From positions 1 to 38,367 of the forward strand of contig JBEKBO010000031.1 in the NCBI GenBank assembly GCA_050015355.1: a stretch of DNA of 38,367 nucleotides. Reading direction: 5' to 3'. The notes under the pieces are model-generated. The model was not told where the DNA came from. It worked only from the letters and a program-made list of their open reading frames with translations, and made no database searches. Below are positions 1 to 8,921 of this stretch, in pieces. A program made the translations under genes and the position numbers. Position 1 is the first letter of the stretch, and each line of letters starts with the position of its first letter. The stretch is from CAWBRT01 sp050015355. GTDB lineage: Bacteria > Acidobacteriota > Terriglobia > Terriglobales > Acidobacteriaceae.

Positions 1-290
1 CAATCTTCACCCCGGACAAGTGCTGGTAATCAAGTGACCCCGGTCTGAAATGCCGTTTTCGCGACCGGTTTTCGGCGCCGTTTCCAAACTGGATACACAA
101 AAACGCACGAATCTCTCTCTTGTATTTGCATCCCATCGCCAGCAAGTGTATTTTGTTCCGCAGGCTGTATCGCGCGTCTGGCGGCGAACCACTGTCGGCG
201 CGTGCGGCATATGAGACTTCATGCAGTCGTGATGTATCCGTTGTTCTGGCGCTCCGCATCGCGGAGGTCGGCAGATAACCAGGAGGACAC

Positions 291-773
291 ATGGCGTTAA
301 TCGACGAGACTCTTCACGGCCGTAACGACGAGATGGACGATTACGGCGAAGGCAATGCTTACGACGAAACTCCAGAGGAAGAAGAAGACTACGACGAGGA
401 AGAGGAAGAGGAGGAAGAAGCAGGCGCAATAGAAAAAGAGCCTCGCGAGTCTGTCGAGCCGGTCGTGCCAGTCGGCGGCATGAATGAAATAGTGGTCGAG
501 GCAATTGTCGTGGAAAAACCCGCGCGCAAACCACCGGCCAAGAAGGCAGCCGCGAAGAAGGCCGTCAAGAAAGCGGCTCCAAAGAAGGCGGCCAAAAAGG
601 CAGCGCCCAAAAAGGCTGCCAAAAAGGTAGCGCCAAAGAAAGCGGCCAAGAAGGCAGCGCCAAAGAAAGCCGCGAAAAAAGCCGCGAAGAAGGCTCCGGC
701 AAAGAAAGCCGCGAAAAAAGCGGCGAAAAAGACGGCGAAAAAGGCTGCGAAAAAAGGTGGCCGCCGCCGCTAA
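291..773 (+). CDS. Histone H1-like bipolar acidic/lysine-rich protein
   Basis: The 160-residue product has two opposite halves. Residues 1-55 are very acidic, with runs of Glu and Asp. From about residue 80 to the end the chain is almost only Lys, Ala and Pro in repeats of the type KKAAPKKAAKK, ending in GGRRR. The Lys/Ala/Pro tail is that of bacterial histone H1-like proteins (Hc1/AlgP-type), which bind DNA without sequence specificity and compact the nucleoid. The acidic head is less usual and could bind the tail or keep the protein soluble. The start follows a clear AGGAGG-type ribosome binding site (AGGAGGACAC-ATG). It stands alone, convergent with thyX. The tail is low complexity, so homology there is weak evidence; DNA binding is an inference from composition. 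Confidence 0.8.
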   Translation: MALIDETLHGRNDEMDDYGEGNAYDETPEEEEDYDEEEEEEEEAGAIEKEPRESVEPVVPVGGMNEIVVEAIVVEKPARKPPAKKAAAKKAVKKAAPKKAAKKAAPKKAAKKVAPKKAAKKAAPKKAAKKAAKKAPAKKAAKKAAKKTAKKAAKKGGRRR

Positions 774-945
774 TTACAATGTTGTGCGGCCGCAGCCGGC
801 CCCGGGAAGCCGCCTCTGACGCAGGCTGTTTGCTTGCGTGCGGCGGTGAACCGGGCGGGCTGAGCAACGCCAACGCCCGTATTGCGGGTTCTTAGCGTTG
901 ACGAGAGCTGCTCAAACCGGGCAGCTGCAATGGTGTTTGCTCCGA

Positions 946-976
946 AGGCCGCGGATAACCTCCGCGGCTTAACTTT
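946..976 (+). terminator. Probable Rho-independent terminator
   Basis: A perfect 7-bp stem (GCCGCGG / CCGCGGC) with a 7-base loop is followed by TTAACTTTT. The U-tract lies on the side expected for the upstream plus-strand gene, although the hairpin sits about 170 bases beyond its stop codon. The U-tract is imperfect. Confidence 0.45.
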
Positions 977-1018
977 TGGGGCGGGATTCATCGCAGTTTC
1001 GATCCCGCCGCGATTGGT

Positions 1019-2701
1019 TCATCTCTTCAGCAAATCCACGGGCTGCCGCACATCGTGCACACGGAAGTAGCGGGCGAGGGAGGGATGCTGTTTGGCAACC
1101 GCTTCATACATCTGCCAGGCGACATTACGGTACGACCAGTGACCGGCGGGCGAAGTGCGCAATTCCGCGATGTAGACAACCTCCGCCAAATCCATCTTGA
1201 ATAGCGCGCGCTTGCGGAAGGCCAGCGGGATAAGGTACTGCGCCTCGGGAGCGAGTTCTCCTTCGCGGCGGGCTCTCGGCTGCTCGGTGGATTCGCTCTG
1301 CCTGCTCAATGCGGTGTGCAGTGTATAGGCGGCCGATTCAGCGCGGTCCATGGCAGCCGTGTAGCGCCCCGCGAGATCGGCAGCGCTGATTTCCCCGGGC
1401 ATTTCAAAACCGTGAGCGGTGGTAAACTCCTGCGCGATCTGCGTGCAGCGGCGGTGCCGATGCAGGTCGCGGTAGGCGCCAATATCCATGAGAATGTCGA
1501 AGCGGAAGCTCTGGCCGGCGCAGAATGCCCGCAGAAGTTCATCGTGCTGGCCACGGTGGCGCGCCCCGAGCGAGATAATTTCGTCGCGCTCGGCGGAGCT
1601 GAGTGAGTCCACGCGTTCGCGAATTTGGGTGTAGGGATAGTGGCAGTATTGGTAGAGCAGCGTGCAGGCCAATTCGGTTTCAATCGATTCCGGCTCCAGC
1701 AGCGTCACCGCCTCGGCACGCAGAATCTCGGCGCCACGCATCAGCTCGCTGGCGGCCTGCCGCAGTTCGTGCCGCGTTTCCATTTCGTATTTGCTCGCCT
1801 CGGCATATTTCACCAGCGTGGGCGCAACGGCAACTTCACGAAGCAACTGCTTCGCCGCCAGCGCACCCAGAACTTCATCTTTGGCGCCGACGGCCTCGGC
1901 CAGTTCACGCCATGCTTTGTGCTTCACGTTGTAGGCGCCGCGCCGTGCCGCCGCCTTCAGTTGCGCGCCGAGGCTGCGCACCTCGGCATGGGTGTGCGCC
2001 AGCAGCCGCGCAATCTGCGTTTCCAGCGTGCGGGCATTGACGATCTGTCCCAGGGAGGTGTTGGTCGCCAGCGGCAGCAGGTAGCGGGCCAGGTCAAAGG
2101 CTCGTGCCTGCAAGGTGCGCTTGTAGACTTCCGGCTTCATCTCGGCGGGCCGCGGAGTGCCCGCGGCGAGGTATCTGAACATGTCTTTGGAGATCTGCTC
2201 GTACTCGGAAAACAGGAAGGCCGCGGTTTCGCGATATGACTTGGCATTGCGAGCGTCGGCGCTGGCTTCCGCATCGGCATTCCCGGAGACGGACAGCGAT
2301 TCGCCTGCCAGGGTGAAATCGGGCATGAAGTAGCTGCTCTTCTTAAAGTCCTGATAGCGGGTTGAGCGCTCCTGTCCGTCCCAGCGCTGCTCGTCGACAA
2401 CGGCGATTGCGGCCAGCAGCGACAGCCGCTCGATTGCTGTCGTGATGTGCGCCAAATCCGCGATCGAGCGATGGCCGTACTGGAAGTAGAAGGTGTTGAG
2501 AAAGTGCTCGGCCTTCTGCTCGTCGAGCTCCGCCAGCGATTCCTTCATCGAGAGCGCCGAGCGCGAGTACTTGGCCATGGCGTAGGCCTGCACCTCCGGA
2601 TCGGCGCCCTGCACGCAAAAAACAACAGTTCCGGCGGGTTCGGCTGGGATTTCAGGGTTTTGAGCGGCGGTCGAATCGCGTTCGGATCGGGAGCGGGCCA
2701 T
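1019..2701 (-). CDS. thyX: Double-length flavin-dependent thymidylate synthase (ThyX family)
   Basis: ThyX makes dTMP from dUMP using FAD, NADPH and methylene-tetrahydrofolate. At 560 residues this protein is more than twice a canonical ThyX (about 220-250), and two ThyX-like halves are visible. The first half has FQYGHRSIADLAH followed by an element ending ERSTRY, which matches the last part of the RHRxxSxNxxSxRY signature. The second half has YRDLHRHRRCTQIAQEF, which matches the first part (RHR) but lacks the serine. The signature is thus divided between the halves, suggesting an ancient tandem fusion with split functions. Two-domain ThyX-like proteins are known in several phyla. No strong ribosome binding site precedes the ATG. 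It is divergent from the secreted-protein gene at 2916. Family is sure; whether this is the cell's working thymidylate synthase is inferred. Confidence 0.85.
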   Translation of the reverse strand: MARSRSERDSTAAQNPEIPAEPAGTVVFCVQGADPEVQAYAMAKYSRSALSMKESLAELDEQKAEHFLNTFYFQYGHRSIADLAHITTAIERLSLLAAIAVVDEQRWDGQERSTRYQDFKKSSYFMPDFTLAGESLSVSGNADAEASADARNAKSYRETAAFLFSEYEQISKDMFRYLAAGTPRPAEMKPEVYKRTLQARAFDLARYLLPLATNTSLGQIVNARTLETQIARLLAHTHAEVRSLGAQLKAAARRGAYNVKHKAWRELAEAVGAKDEVLGALAAKQLLREVAVAPTLVKYAEASKYEMETRHELRQAASELMRGAEILRAEAVTLLEPESIETELACTLLYQYCHYPYTQIRERVDSLSSAERDEIISLGARHRGQHDELLRAFCAGQSFRFDILMDIGAYRDLHRHRRCTQIAQEFTTAHGFEMPGEISAADLAGRYTAAMDRAESAAYTLHTALSRQSESTEQPRARREGELAPEAQYLIPLAFRKRALFKMDLAEVVYIAELRTSPAGHWSYRNVAWQMYEAVAKQHPSLARYFRVHDVRQPVDLLKR

Positions 2702-2915
2702 GCCGGAAGTGTAAGGTCAGCCGAAACAGAGCGCAACTTTACTTCTTACGTGCGAGTCAAGTCCGCTCTCAATTGCCATTGCCGGTTGAACTGCTTAACA
2801 CTATGGGATGCGCGGGGCCAGGAGTGGGGTGGAGAGTCCCTTGCAAGATGCCGATGGACCTTTTGTGCGGGTTTCATGCCCGTTCGGAATCAAGTACACT
2901 AGTTATTCGACCACT

Positions 2916-3713
2916 ATGAGCTGTCGCCTTAAGAGCATTTTGATCCTAGCCCTGGTGCTGGTCGGGGCAACGTTTGCCGGCGCCCAGCAACGGGCGAATC
3001 TGCCTTGCGAGGCTTGCCTGGCTCTAGCGCCGCCGCTTCCGGAAGGGCACGTCGCTCTGCCGCAAGTCGCTCCCACCCTCGCGCTGCAACTTTTTCTCGG
3101 CCAGAGGCAGAGTACGAACAGCGTGGACTACAGCAGCCGGACCGTGGTGCATGCGGAGTTGCTCGATCTGGAGCAAAAGGGCGACTACGAGTTGGTAAGG
3201 ACCTATAGCGCCGAGCCCCGCTCCTTGACGTTTGTTCCGGTTCGTTTCGTCGGCGATGGCTTTGTCAAAAGCAATGTGATCCTGCGCGTTTTGCAATCGG
3301 AGGTCGATCGGATCGAGAAAGACGACCCCGCGGACCTGGCGATTTCGGAGCGCAATTACAAGTTCTCGTACAAAGGCGTACAAACCTTGAACGGCAGCCC
3401 GGTGCACGTTTTTCAAGTCAAACCCCGTCACCAGCGGCAGGGATTGTTCAAGGGCCGAATTTATCTGGACGCCGCCTCCGGCCATCTCCGCCGCGCCGAG
3501 GGCACGCCCGTCAAGTCGCCCTCATTATTCATCAAGCATGCGGAGTTCGTGCAGGATTTCGACGACATCGGGCAGTACACGCTGCCCACGCGCCTGCATT
3601 CCACGGCCAAGACGAGACTGATCGGGCGAGCCCTGCTGGACATCGTTCATTCCTCCTATCAGTTTTCGTCCGCCAGGGCGCGGAGCGAACCGGTTGCGAG
3701 CCAGAGCTTCTGA
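2916..3713 (+). CDS. Secreted protein of unknown function
   Basis: I do not recognise the family. The chosen ATG gives MSCRLKSILILALVLVGATFAGAQQ, a good signal peptide with a likely cut after AGA or AGAQ; the open frame extends upstream to 2808 but adds no signal-like sequence. The mature part (about 240 residues) is soluble-looking and rich in beta-type segments, for example VSRTVVHAELL-like and GSPVHVFQVKPR stretches, then GRIYLDAASGHLRRAEG and a C-terminal LPTRLHSTAKTRLIGRALLDIV. This pattern resembles outer-membrane lipoprotein-sorting-type (LolA/DUF-like) beta sheets in which a substrate property is carried along strands, but that is only an impression. It stands between thyX (divergent) and typA. 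Confidence 0.7.
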   Translation: MSCRLKSILILALVLVGATFAGAQQRANLPCEACLALAPPLPEGHVALPQVAPTLALQLFLGQRQSTNSVDYSSRTVVHAELLDLEQKGDYELVRTYSAEPRSLTFVPVRFVGDGFVKSNVILRVLQSEVDRIEKDDPADLAISERNYKFSYKGVQTLNGSPVHVFQVKPRHQRQGLFKGRIYLDAASGHLRRAEGTPVKSPSLFIKHAEFVQDFDDIGQYTLPTRLHSTAKTRLIGRALLDIVHSSYQFSSARARSEPVASQSF

Positions 3714-3812
3714 TATCCGCCGCGCCGCAAAACCGCATGCTGTAGACTGAAAGTGTTGTTCCATTCACAGCGGCTACCGTTCTTGTGATTGAATCCGAAG
3801 GAAAATTTCGTT

Positions 3813-5660
3813 TTGAACACCGATATTCGTAATATCGCCATCATCGCCCACGTCGACCACGGAAAAACCACGCTGGTAGATGCCATGCTGAAGCAGAGCG
3901 GCACCTTCCGCGCCAACGAACAGGTAGCCGAACGCGTCATGGATTCCAATGCGCTCGAGCGCGAGCGCGGCATCACCATCCTGGCGAAGAACACGGCGGT
4001 TTACTACCACGGGATCAAGATCAACATCGTCGACACTCCGGGCCACAGCGACTTCGGTGGAGAAGTCGAGCGCGCGTTGAAAATGGTGGACGGGGTCATG
4101 CTGCTGGTGGACGCCAGCGAAGGACCGCTGCCGCAGACGCGCTACGTTTTAAGCAAGGCCCTTGAGGCAGGACTGCCGCCGGTGCTGGTGATCAACAAAA
4201 TAGATCGCGCCGACGCCCGCGTGCAGGAGGTAGTGAACGAGGTCTACGACCTGTTTATCGATCTCGATGCCAACGAGCAACAACTCGAATTTCCGATCCT
4301 CTACACGAACGCCAAGCTGGGCACGGCAACAACTTTGCCGGAGGGCACGGGAGAAGATCTTCGGCCGTTGTTTGATGCCATTCTCTCCACCGTGCCGCCG
4401 CCGCAGGGTTCGCCGGAGGCCGCGCTGCAGATCCTGGTGGCGAATCTCGATTACAGCGACTATCTCGGCCGCCTGGCGATCGCGCGCGTCTTCAACGGCA
4501 CGTTGCGAAACGGGGATGAAGCCGGCATCTCCAAACCGGACGGCTCGCTGGACAAGGTGAAGATCACCAAACTTTTTTCGTTCAGCGGACTAAAGCGAAT
4601 CGAGATCGATGCCACCACCCTGGGCGATATCGTTGCCGTCGCCGGCGTCGAGGGTATCAACATTGGAGACACGATTACTTCAATCGAGACGCCTGCTCCG
4701 TTACCGCGGGTCGCTATTGACGAGCCCACGATCGCCATGCAGTTCACGGTCAATACGTCGCCTTTGTGCGGGCGCGAGGGACAGTACGTCACATCGCGCC
4801 ATCTGCGCGACCGGTTGCAAAAGGAATTGCTGACGAACGTGTCGCTGCGGGTCGAGGAAACCGACAGTCCAGACACGTTCAACGTGCTGGGCCGCGGAGA
4901 GTTGCAGTTGGCAATTCTGATCGAGATGATGCGCCGCGAAGGCTATGAAATGATGGTCGGCAAGCCCGAGATTGTGACCCGCACGATGGACGGCAAGCTG
5001 ATGGAGCCGGTGGAGCGCCTTACCGTCGATGTTCCGGAACAGTTTGTCGGCGTGGTAATGGAAAAGCTTGGCGGACGCAAGGGCCAGATTCTGAAGATGA
5101 GCAACCAGGGCACTTCGCGCGAGGCCGGCGGTCCAAAGCACGGCCGCGTGCGCATCGATTTCCGGGTACCTAGCCGCGGCTTGATCGGATTGCGCAGCGA
5201 ACTGCTGACGGATACGCGCGGGACGATTGTGATGAACTCACTGTTCGACGGCCATACCGAGTGGCTCGGGGAGATTCCTCACCGGCCCACCGGCGCGCTT
5301 GTGGCCGATCGTCCGGGAGCCACTACGGCGTACGCCCTCTTTGGACTGCAGGAACGCGGCGAATTGTTCGCCGGGCCGGGCGTCGAAGTCTACGAGGGCA
5401 TGGTCATCGGGGAAAACTCGCGCGATAACGATCTCGATGTAAATTGCGTGCGCGAAAAGAAAATGACCAACATGCGTGCTTCGACCGCCGACGAAGCCGT
5501 TCGCCTGGTTCCACACCGCCATCTGAATCTGGAGCAAGCCATTGAGTTTATTGCCGAGGATGAATTCGTCGAGGTGACGCCTAAGTCTCTACGATTGAGG
5601 AAGAAGATATTGCAGGCCAATCGGCGCCCCAGGAAGCATGTACTAGTAGAAAAGACTTAG
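3813..5660 (+). CDS. typA: Translational GTPase TypA/BipA
   Basis: TypA (BipA) is an EF-G-like GTPase that binds the 70S ribosome and helps large-subunit assembly and stress or low-temperature growth. The protein starts NTDIRNIAIIAHVDHGKTT: the P-loop AHVDHGKT lies at about residues 12-19. DTPGHSDFGGEVER (G3) and VLVINKIDRADAR (G4) follow, then the EF-G-like domains II, III and V and the TypA-specific C-terminal domain (RVRIDFRVPSRGLIGLRSELL, NMRASTADEAVRLVP). Its length, about 615 residues, is normal. I chose the TTG at 3813 because it has an AAGGA ribosome binding site about 10 bases upstream and gives the family's usual N terminus; an in-frame TTG at 3789 would add eight residues. It appears monocistronic. 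Confidence 0.96.
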   Translation: MNTDIRNIAIIAHVDHGKTTLVDAMLKQSGTFRANEQVAERVMDSNALERERGITILAKNTAVYYHGIKINIVDTPGHSDFGGEVERALKMVDGVMLLVDASEGPLPQTRYVLSKALEAGLPPVLVINKIDRADARVQEVVNEVYDLFIDLDANEQQLEFPILYTNAKLGTATTLPEGTGEDLRPLFDAILSTVPPPQGSPEAALQILVANLDYSDYLGRLAIARVFNGTLRNGDEAGISKPDGSLDKVKITKLFSFSGLKRIEIDATTLGDIVAVAGVEGINIGDTITSIETPAPLPRVAIDEPTIAMQFTVNTSPLCGREGQYVTSRHLRDRLQKELLTNVSLRVEETDSPDTFNVLGRGELQLAILIEMMRREGYEMMVGKPEIVTRTMDGKLMEPVERLTVDVPEQFVGVVMEKLGGRKGQILKMSNQGTSREAGGPKHGRVRIDFRVPSRGLIGLRSELLTDTRGTIVMNSLFDGHTEWLGEIPHRPTGALVADRPGATTAYALFGLQERGELFAGPGVEVYEGMVIGENSRDNDLDVNCVREKKMTNMRASTADEAVRLVPHRHLNLEQAIEFIAEDEFVEVTPKSLRLRKKILQANRRPRKHVLVEKT

Positions 5661-5826
5661 AAAATCGTGCAGTTACTGGGTAGGTACGTTAGTACCTTGC
5701 TGACATCCACGGTTCCAGCTATATTGAGCTACGAATTTCGTATCAGTCGGGGTCAAGCTCCACAGTGAACGATTACACGGGCGATGGCCCACGGCAAGCC
5801 GATCATCGGCGCGGTCGGAGGCGGCT

Positions 5827-6783
5827 GTGAAAGAGACGTTGCTCAAGAATCTCGCGGACGTGAATCGAGAGCTTTGGCTCTTGTTGTCATTGTTCGGAAT
5901 CGCGGCGCTGACCAACTTTCTGGTTTCCTCGCACAGTGTGATGCTGAACTTCTACGTGCTGCCCACTATCTTTTCAGCCTATTTCTATGGGCGGCGGCAT
6001 GCGGTCTCGACCGCGCTGGCCAGCATCCTCCTCATCGTGCTGCTCGCGTATTTCAACTCCAGTCTTTTCTCGGCCGCCGCTTTCGCGGTGGAAGGAGAGC
6101 GCTGGTTTTCGGTGATCGCCTGGGGCGGTTCGCTGGTGCTTACGGCGGTGGCGATGGGCACCCTGTATGAGAAAGATAAAGTCAAGTTGCGCGAGTTGCG
6201 ACAGACCTATCACGGGGTGCTGATGATCCTCAGGCAGTTCACCGCCAAGGATCAATACACGCAGAACCATTCCTACAGGGTTGCCATATTCGCCACGCGG
6301 ATCGCCGGCGAAATGGGGTTCAGCGAGGAGCGCATTGAAGATGTGCGCGCGGCCGCGCTGCTGCACGACATCGGCAAACTGGACATCAGCCGCGAAATCC
6401 TCTACAAAGCAGCCCGCTTGACCGAAGAGGAATACACCGAGATGCGTCAGCACGTGAGCAAAGGGGTCGGTTTTCTGGAACCCGTCGGCGGTTCGCTGCG
6501 CCGTGTGCTGCCCATCATCCTTTTCCACCACGAGCACTACGACGGCTCGGGCTACCAGGAAAAATCCGGAGAAGATATTCCTCTGGAAGCACGCATCCTC
6601 GCCGTGGCCGATGCCTATGATGCGATCGTGAGCGACCGCCCTTACCGCAAGGGAAGTGCGCCTTTTGAAGCGAAAGAGATCATCGAGAAACGCTCGGGAA
6701 TCGATTTCGACCCGCAGGTCGTGAAGGCATTTCTGGCCGCGTTCCGCAAGCGCAACCTGGAGGTTCCGGAGCTGGTGGTTTAA
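5827..6783 (+). CDS. Membrane-anchored HD-GYP domain protein
   Basis: The first 110 or so residues hold four or so hydrophobic segments (LWLLLSLFGIAALTNFLV, VMLNFYVLPTIFSAYF, ALASILLIVLLAYF, WGGSLVLTAVAMGTL), like a MASE/DUF4118-type sensor. A short linker leads to an HD-GYP domain: ALLHDIGKLD with the metal-binding HD, HHEHYDGSGYQ, and IPLEARILAVADAYDAI. HD-GYP proteins hydrolyse cyclic di-GMP or related dinucleotides. The classic GYP triplet is GYQ here, which may affect partner binding but need not stop catalysis. The GTG start has a CGGAGG ribosome binding site. The stop codon lies in a TTTAAA palindrome shared with the remnant on the other strand. Confidence 0.9.
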   Translation: MKETLLKNLADVNRELWLLLSLFGIAALTNFLVSSHSVMLNFYVLPTIFSAYFYGRRHAVSTALASILLIVLLAYFNSSLFSAAAFAVEGERWFSVIAWGGSLVLTAVAMGTLYEKDKVKLRELRQTYHGVLMILRQFTAKDQYTQNHSYRVAIFATRIAGEMGFSEERIEDVRAAALLHDIGKLDISREILYKAARLTEEEYTEMRQHVSKGVGFLEPVGGSLRRVLPIILFHHEHYDGSGYQEKSGEDIPLEARILAVADAYDAIVSDRPYRKGSAPFEAKEIIEKRSGIDFDPQVVKAFLAAFRKRNLEVPELVV

Positions 6784-7001
6784 ACCAATTCGCGCGCTCC
6801 CTCGTCGTAGAGACACAGGCTGGAATAGTCGTGCTGGATAAGTCGCCCCAGCGCATCGGAGATCGCACGGAAGAGTTCATGCAGGTCCAGGTGCGAGACC
6901 AGAGCGTTGTTGACCTGCAAGAGCAAGCGCAGATGCTCGCGGTCGCGCATCAACTGCTGCGCGTCGCTTGCCTGCGGCGCATTCTTAACGACGGAACTCA
7001 T
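6780..7001 (-). pseudogene. N-terminal remnant of a GAF-domain (sigma-54-type) regulator
   Basis: The 73-residue frame begins at an ATG with a GGGGGCG-type ribosome binding site and contains MRDREHLRLLLQVNNALVSH, LDLHELFRAISDALGRLI and HDYSSLCLYDEGAREL. This is the start of the GAF domain of FhlA/NorR-like sigma-54 activators, a paralogous group expanded in soil Acidobacteria. A full protein has about 500-650 residues, so the AAA+ and DNA-binding parts are gone. The frame stops exactly where the convergent HD-GYP gene stops: TAA on each strand comes from the same TTTAAA. The remnant probably arose by deletion or recombination at this point. A true small GAF-only protein cannot be excluded but the domain is cut after its second strand. 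Confidence 0.7.
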
Positions 7002-7271
7002 CTCGCCCCCGATGCGCAACCGGCTTCATGGAGAAGGCGGACCATGTTTTTAGCATAGGAGCGGAGGGAACTGCGGGCAGTGAGCTTCGTCACCACCTTA
7101 TGCATCAAAGCGCGGCGCCGCGTGGCGGGGACATCCCATGGCCGGCGGCAAGGGCCTGTCCGGGTTTGGGAAAGGATGTTGGCTAGCGCACAGATTTTTC
7201 AAGGTCACATACCCACGGATGTGCTATCCTCTGTGCCATAAAACCCATTGGAATTGCGCCGAGGAGGGCCC

Positions 7272-7622
7272 ATGCTTCGTAAAGCTCTTCTGGTAGTGCT
7301 GCTTGTCTGCTACTCGCCATCCGTGTGGTCGCGGGGCGGGCCGCCACAATTGTTGAAGGCCTACGAAGCCGATCTCACCTGTGAGTATGTCACGGGAAAG
7401 GACGTATTTGGGCGTGTCATCCGCACGAAATCCCATTGCAGAGAATTTGAAAAATCGACGGGATTCCCCAAGGGCCGGGACGGTTATATCGTGATTTACA
7501 AGAAAGCGCTGGAGTGCGGCGGAGAAAACGCTTCCACGAATATGCAGTGGGTGCCCGTCCAGACGGCAAAAGCGCTGGTTCAGGCCATGCACAAGTGCAA
7601 CGGCACCACCCCGTCCAACTGA
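7272..7622 (+). CDS. Small secreted cysteine-containing protein, unknown
   Basis: I do not recognise it. The ATG at 7272 has a GAGGAGGG ribosome binding site and gives a 116-residue protein with a clear signal peptide (LRKALLVVLLVCYSPSVWS). The mature part has four cysteines, in TCEYVTG, SHCREFE, ECGGEN and KCNGT, an even number that would suit two disulfides in the periplasm. No transmembrane segment follows. It sits alone between the GAF remnant and the FAH gene. An upstream in-frame start at 7248 exists but lacks a ribosome binding site. Confidence 0.65.
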   Translation: MLRKALLVVLLVCYSPSVWSRGGPPQLLKAYEADLTCEYVTGKDVFGRVIRTKSHCREFEKSTGFPKGRDGYIVIYKKALECGGENASTNMQWVPVQTAKALVQAMHKCNGTTPSN

Positions 7623-7722
7623 TCCCATACGCAGTAGAATGTGACTGTGTCGAGCGGCAAAACTGTCATCATCATCCCACCCCCGTCTCGGCCTAAATAG
7701 CATCACCCAGAAGGAGCTTGGA

Positions 7723-8571
7723 ATGAAGCTGCTGCGCTATGGCCAGCCCGGCCACGAACGACCGGGCTTGCTTGACCCACAAGGAAAAATTCGCGACCTG
7801 TCGATCCTGTTCGCTGAGCTGACAGCCGACCGGCTATCACCGGAAAGCCTGAAAGTCCTGGACCGGATAGAGGTTCAGGCGCTGCCGATCATGGAAGGGA
7901 CGCCAAGGCTTGGGATTCCCTATGTCGGAACCGGCAAGTTTATCGCGATCGGCCTGAACTACAGCGATCATGCGAAAGAGACGAACCAGGCGCTTCCGAA
8001 GGAGCCGATGGTCTTCCTGAAAGCTACCAGTTGCCTGAACGGGCCATACGACGACATTGTCCTTCCCAAGGATTCGACGAAGGCCGACTGGGAGGTCGAG
8101 CTCGGAGTAGTCATCGGCACAAAGGCGCAGTATGTGTCTGAGGCGGATGCGCTCAAGCATGTCGCAGGCTACTGCCTGGTGAACGACGTGTCGGAGCGGG
8201 GATTCCAGATGGAGCGCGGCGGCACTGTGGATAAAGGCAAAGGATGCGACACGTTCGGCCCGGTTGGACCCTACCTGGTTACCGCCGATGAGGTCGGCGA
8301 CCCCCAGGCACTCGACATGTGGCTGGAATTGAATGGCACGCGCATGCAGACGGGAAGCACACGGACCATGATTTTCGGGGTGGCAAAGCTGATCAGCTAT
8401 CTCAGCCTTTTCATGAGCCTTCATCCGGGCGACCTGATTACGACCGGCACCCCGCCGGGCGTGGGCTTCGCCAGGAAGCCGCCGATTCATCTGAAGGCGG
8501 GAGACGCCATCCGCGCTGGGATCACGAAACTCGGCGAGCAGCGGCAGCGGGTCGTCAGTTGGCCGGGGTAA
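7723..8571 (+). CDS. Fumarylacetoacetate hydrolase family protein
   Basis: The FAH superfamily contains hydrolases, decarboxylases and isomerases acting on 2-oxo or 2,4-dioxo acids, with a divalent metal held by an E-x-E...D set. Here FIAIGLNYSDHAKETN opens the catalytic domain at about residue 68. DWEVELGVVIG supplies the paired glutamates and VNDVSERGFQMERGGT the aspartate region, and TGTPPGVGFARKPPIHLKAGD closes it. The N-terminal 60 residues are the usual small domain. The length (282) fits the single-domain bacterial group annotated as 2-hydroxyhepta-2,4-diene-1,7-dioate isomerase, ureidoglycolate lyase or acylpyruvase; the substrate cannot be told from sequence. An AAGGAG ribosome binding site precedes the ATG. 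Confidence 0.9.
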   Translation: MKLLRYGQPGHERPGLLDPQGKIRDLSILFAELTADRLSPESLKVLDRIEVQALPIMEGTPRLGIPYVGTGKFIAIGLNYSDHAKETNQALPKEPMVFLKATSCLNGPYDDIVLPKDSTKADWEVELGVVIGTKAQYVSEADALKHVAGYCLVNDVSERGFQMERGGTVDKGKGCDTFGPVGPYLVTADEVGDPQALDMWLELNGTRMQTGSTRTMIFGVAKLISYLSLFMSLHPGDLITTGTPPGVGFARKPPIHLKAGDAIRAGITKLGEQRQRVVSWPG

Positions 8572-8578
8572 TGAATCT

Positions 8579-8618
8579 GAAAGCTGCGTGGTGACCAATG
8601 GTGCATCGCGCAGCTTTC
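8579..8618. other. Hairpin downstream of the FAH gene
   Basis: A perfect 10-bp inverted repeat (GAAAGCTGCG / CGCAGCTTTC) lies eight bases after the FAH stop. It has no U-tract, so it is a candidate 3' stabilising hairpin rather than a classic terminator. A second stem, CCCCAACA/TGTTGGGG, follows at about 8622-8655. Confidence 0.45.
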
Positions 8619-8713
8619 CACCCCAACACGCGCAACTACGGCGCATGTTGGGGACCCCGGTTGCGATTTGTAACAGCGCTATTGGACTAGGCCTATTCCC
8701 CAACATATCAGAC

Positions 8714-8875
8714 TGTCATGGCGAGCGAAGTCGAGCCACCTTTTGTTTCTGCTGCCGAAAAACAAAGGGTGGCTCCGCTTCGCGCCCGAATAGCATTTTG
8801 CTTCTCAAATGTAATGTCGGGTACGCAGCTTGGCTGCTCCGGCCACAGGCGCTCGGCGCTCCGGTCGCCATGACA
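8714..8875. repeat. Nested inverted-repeat (MITE-like) element
   Basis: Outer arms TGTCATGGCGA and TCGCCATGACA face each other. Inside the left part is a second strong hairpin, GAGCCACC(T)TTTGTTT against AACAAAGGGTGGCTC. No gene-like frame spans it. Together with the preceding hairpins it fills the gap between the FAH gene and rpsA. No second copy was found in this window. Confidence 0.6.
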
Positions 8876-8921
8876 TTCCTTTGGGAATTTTTGGCTGCAC
8901 CAATCCGGGAACTGCTCTAGC

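Noticed and set aside
7..534. Long minus-strand frame over the start of the histone-like gene
   Set aside because: Arg/Pro/Leu-rich shadow of GC-rich DNA without ribosome binding site; the plus-strand gene explains the sequence.
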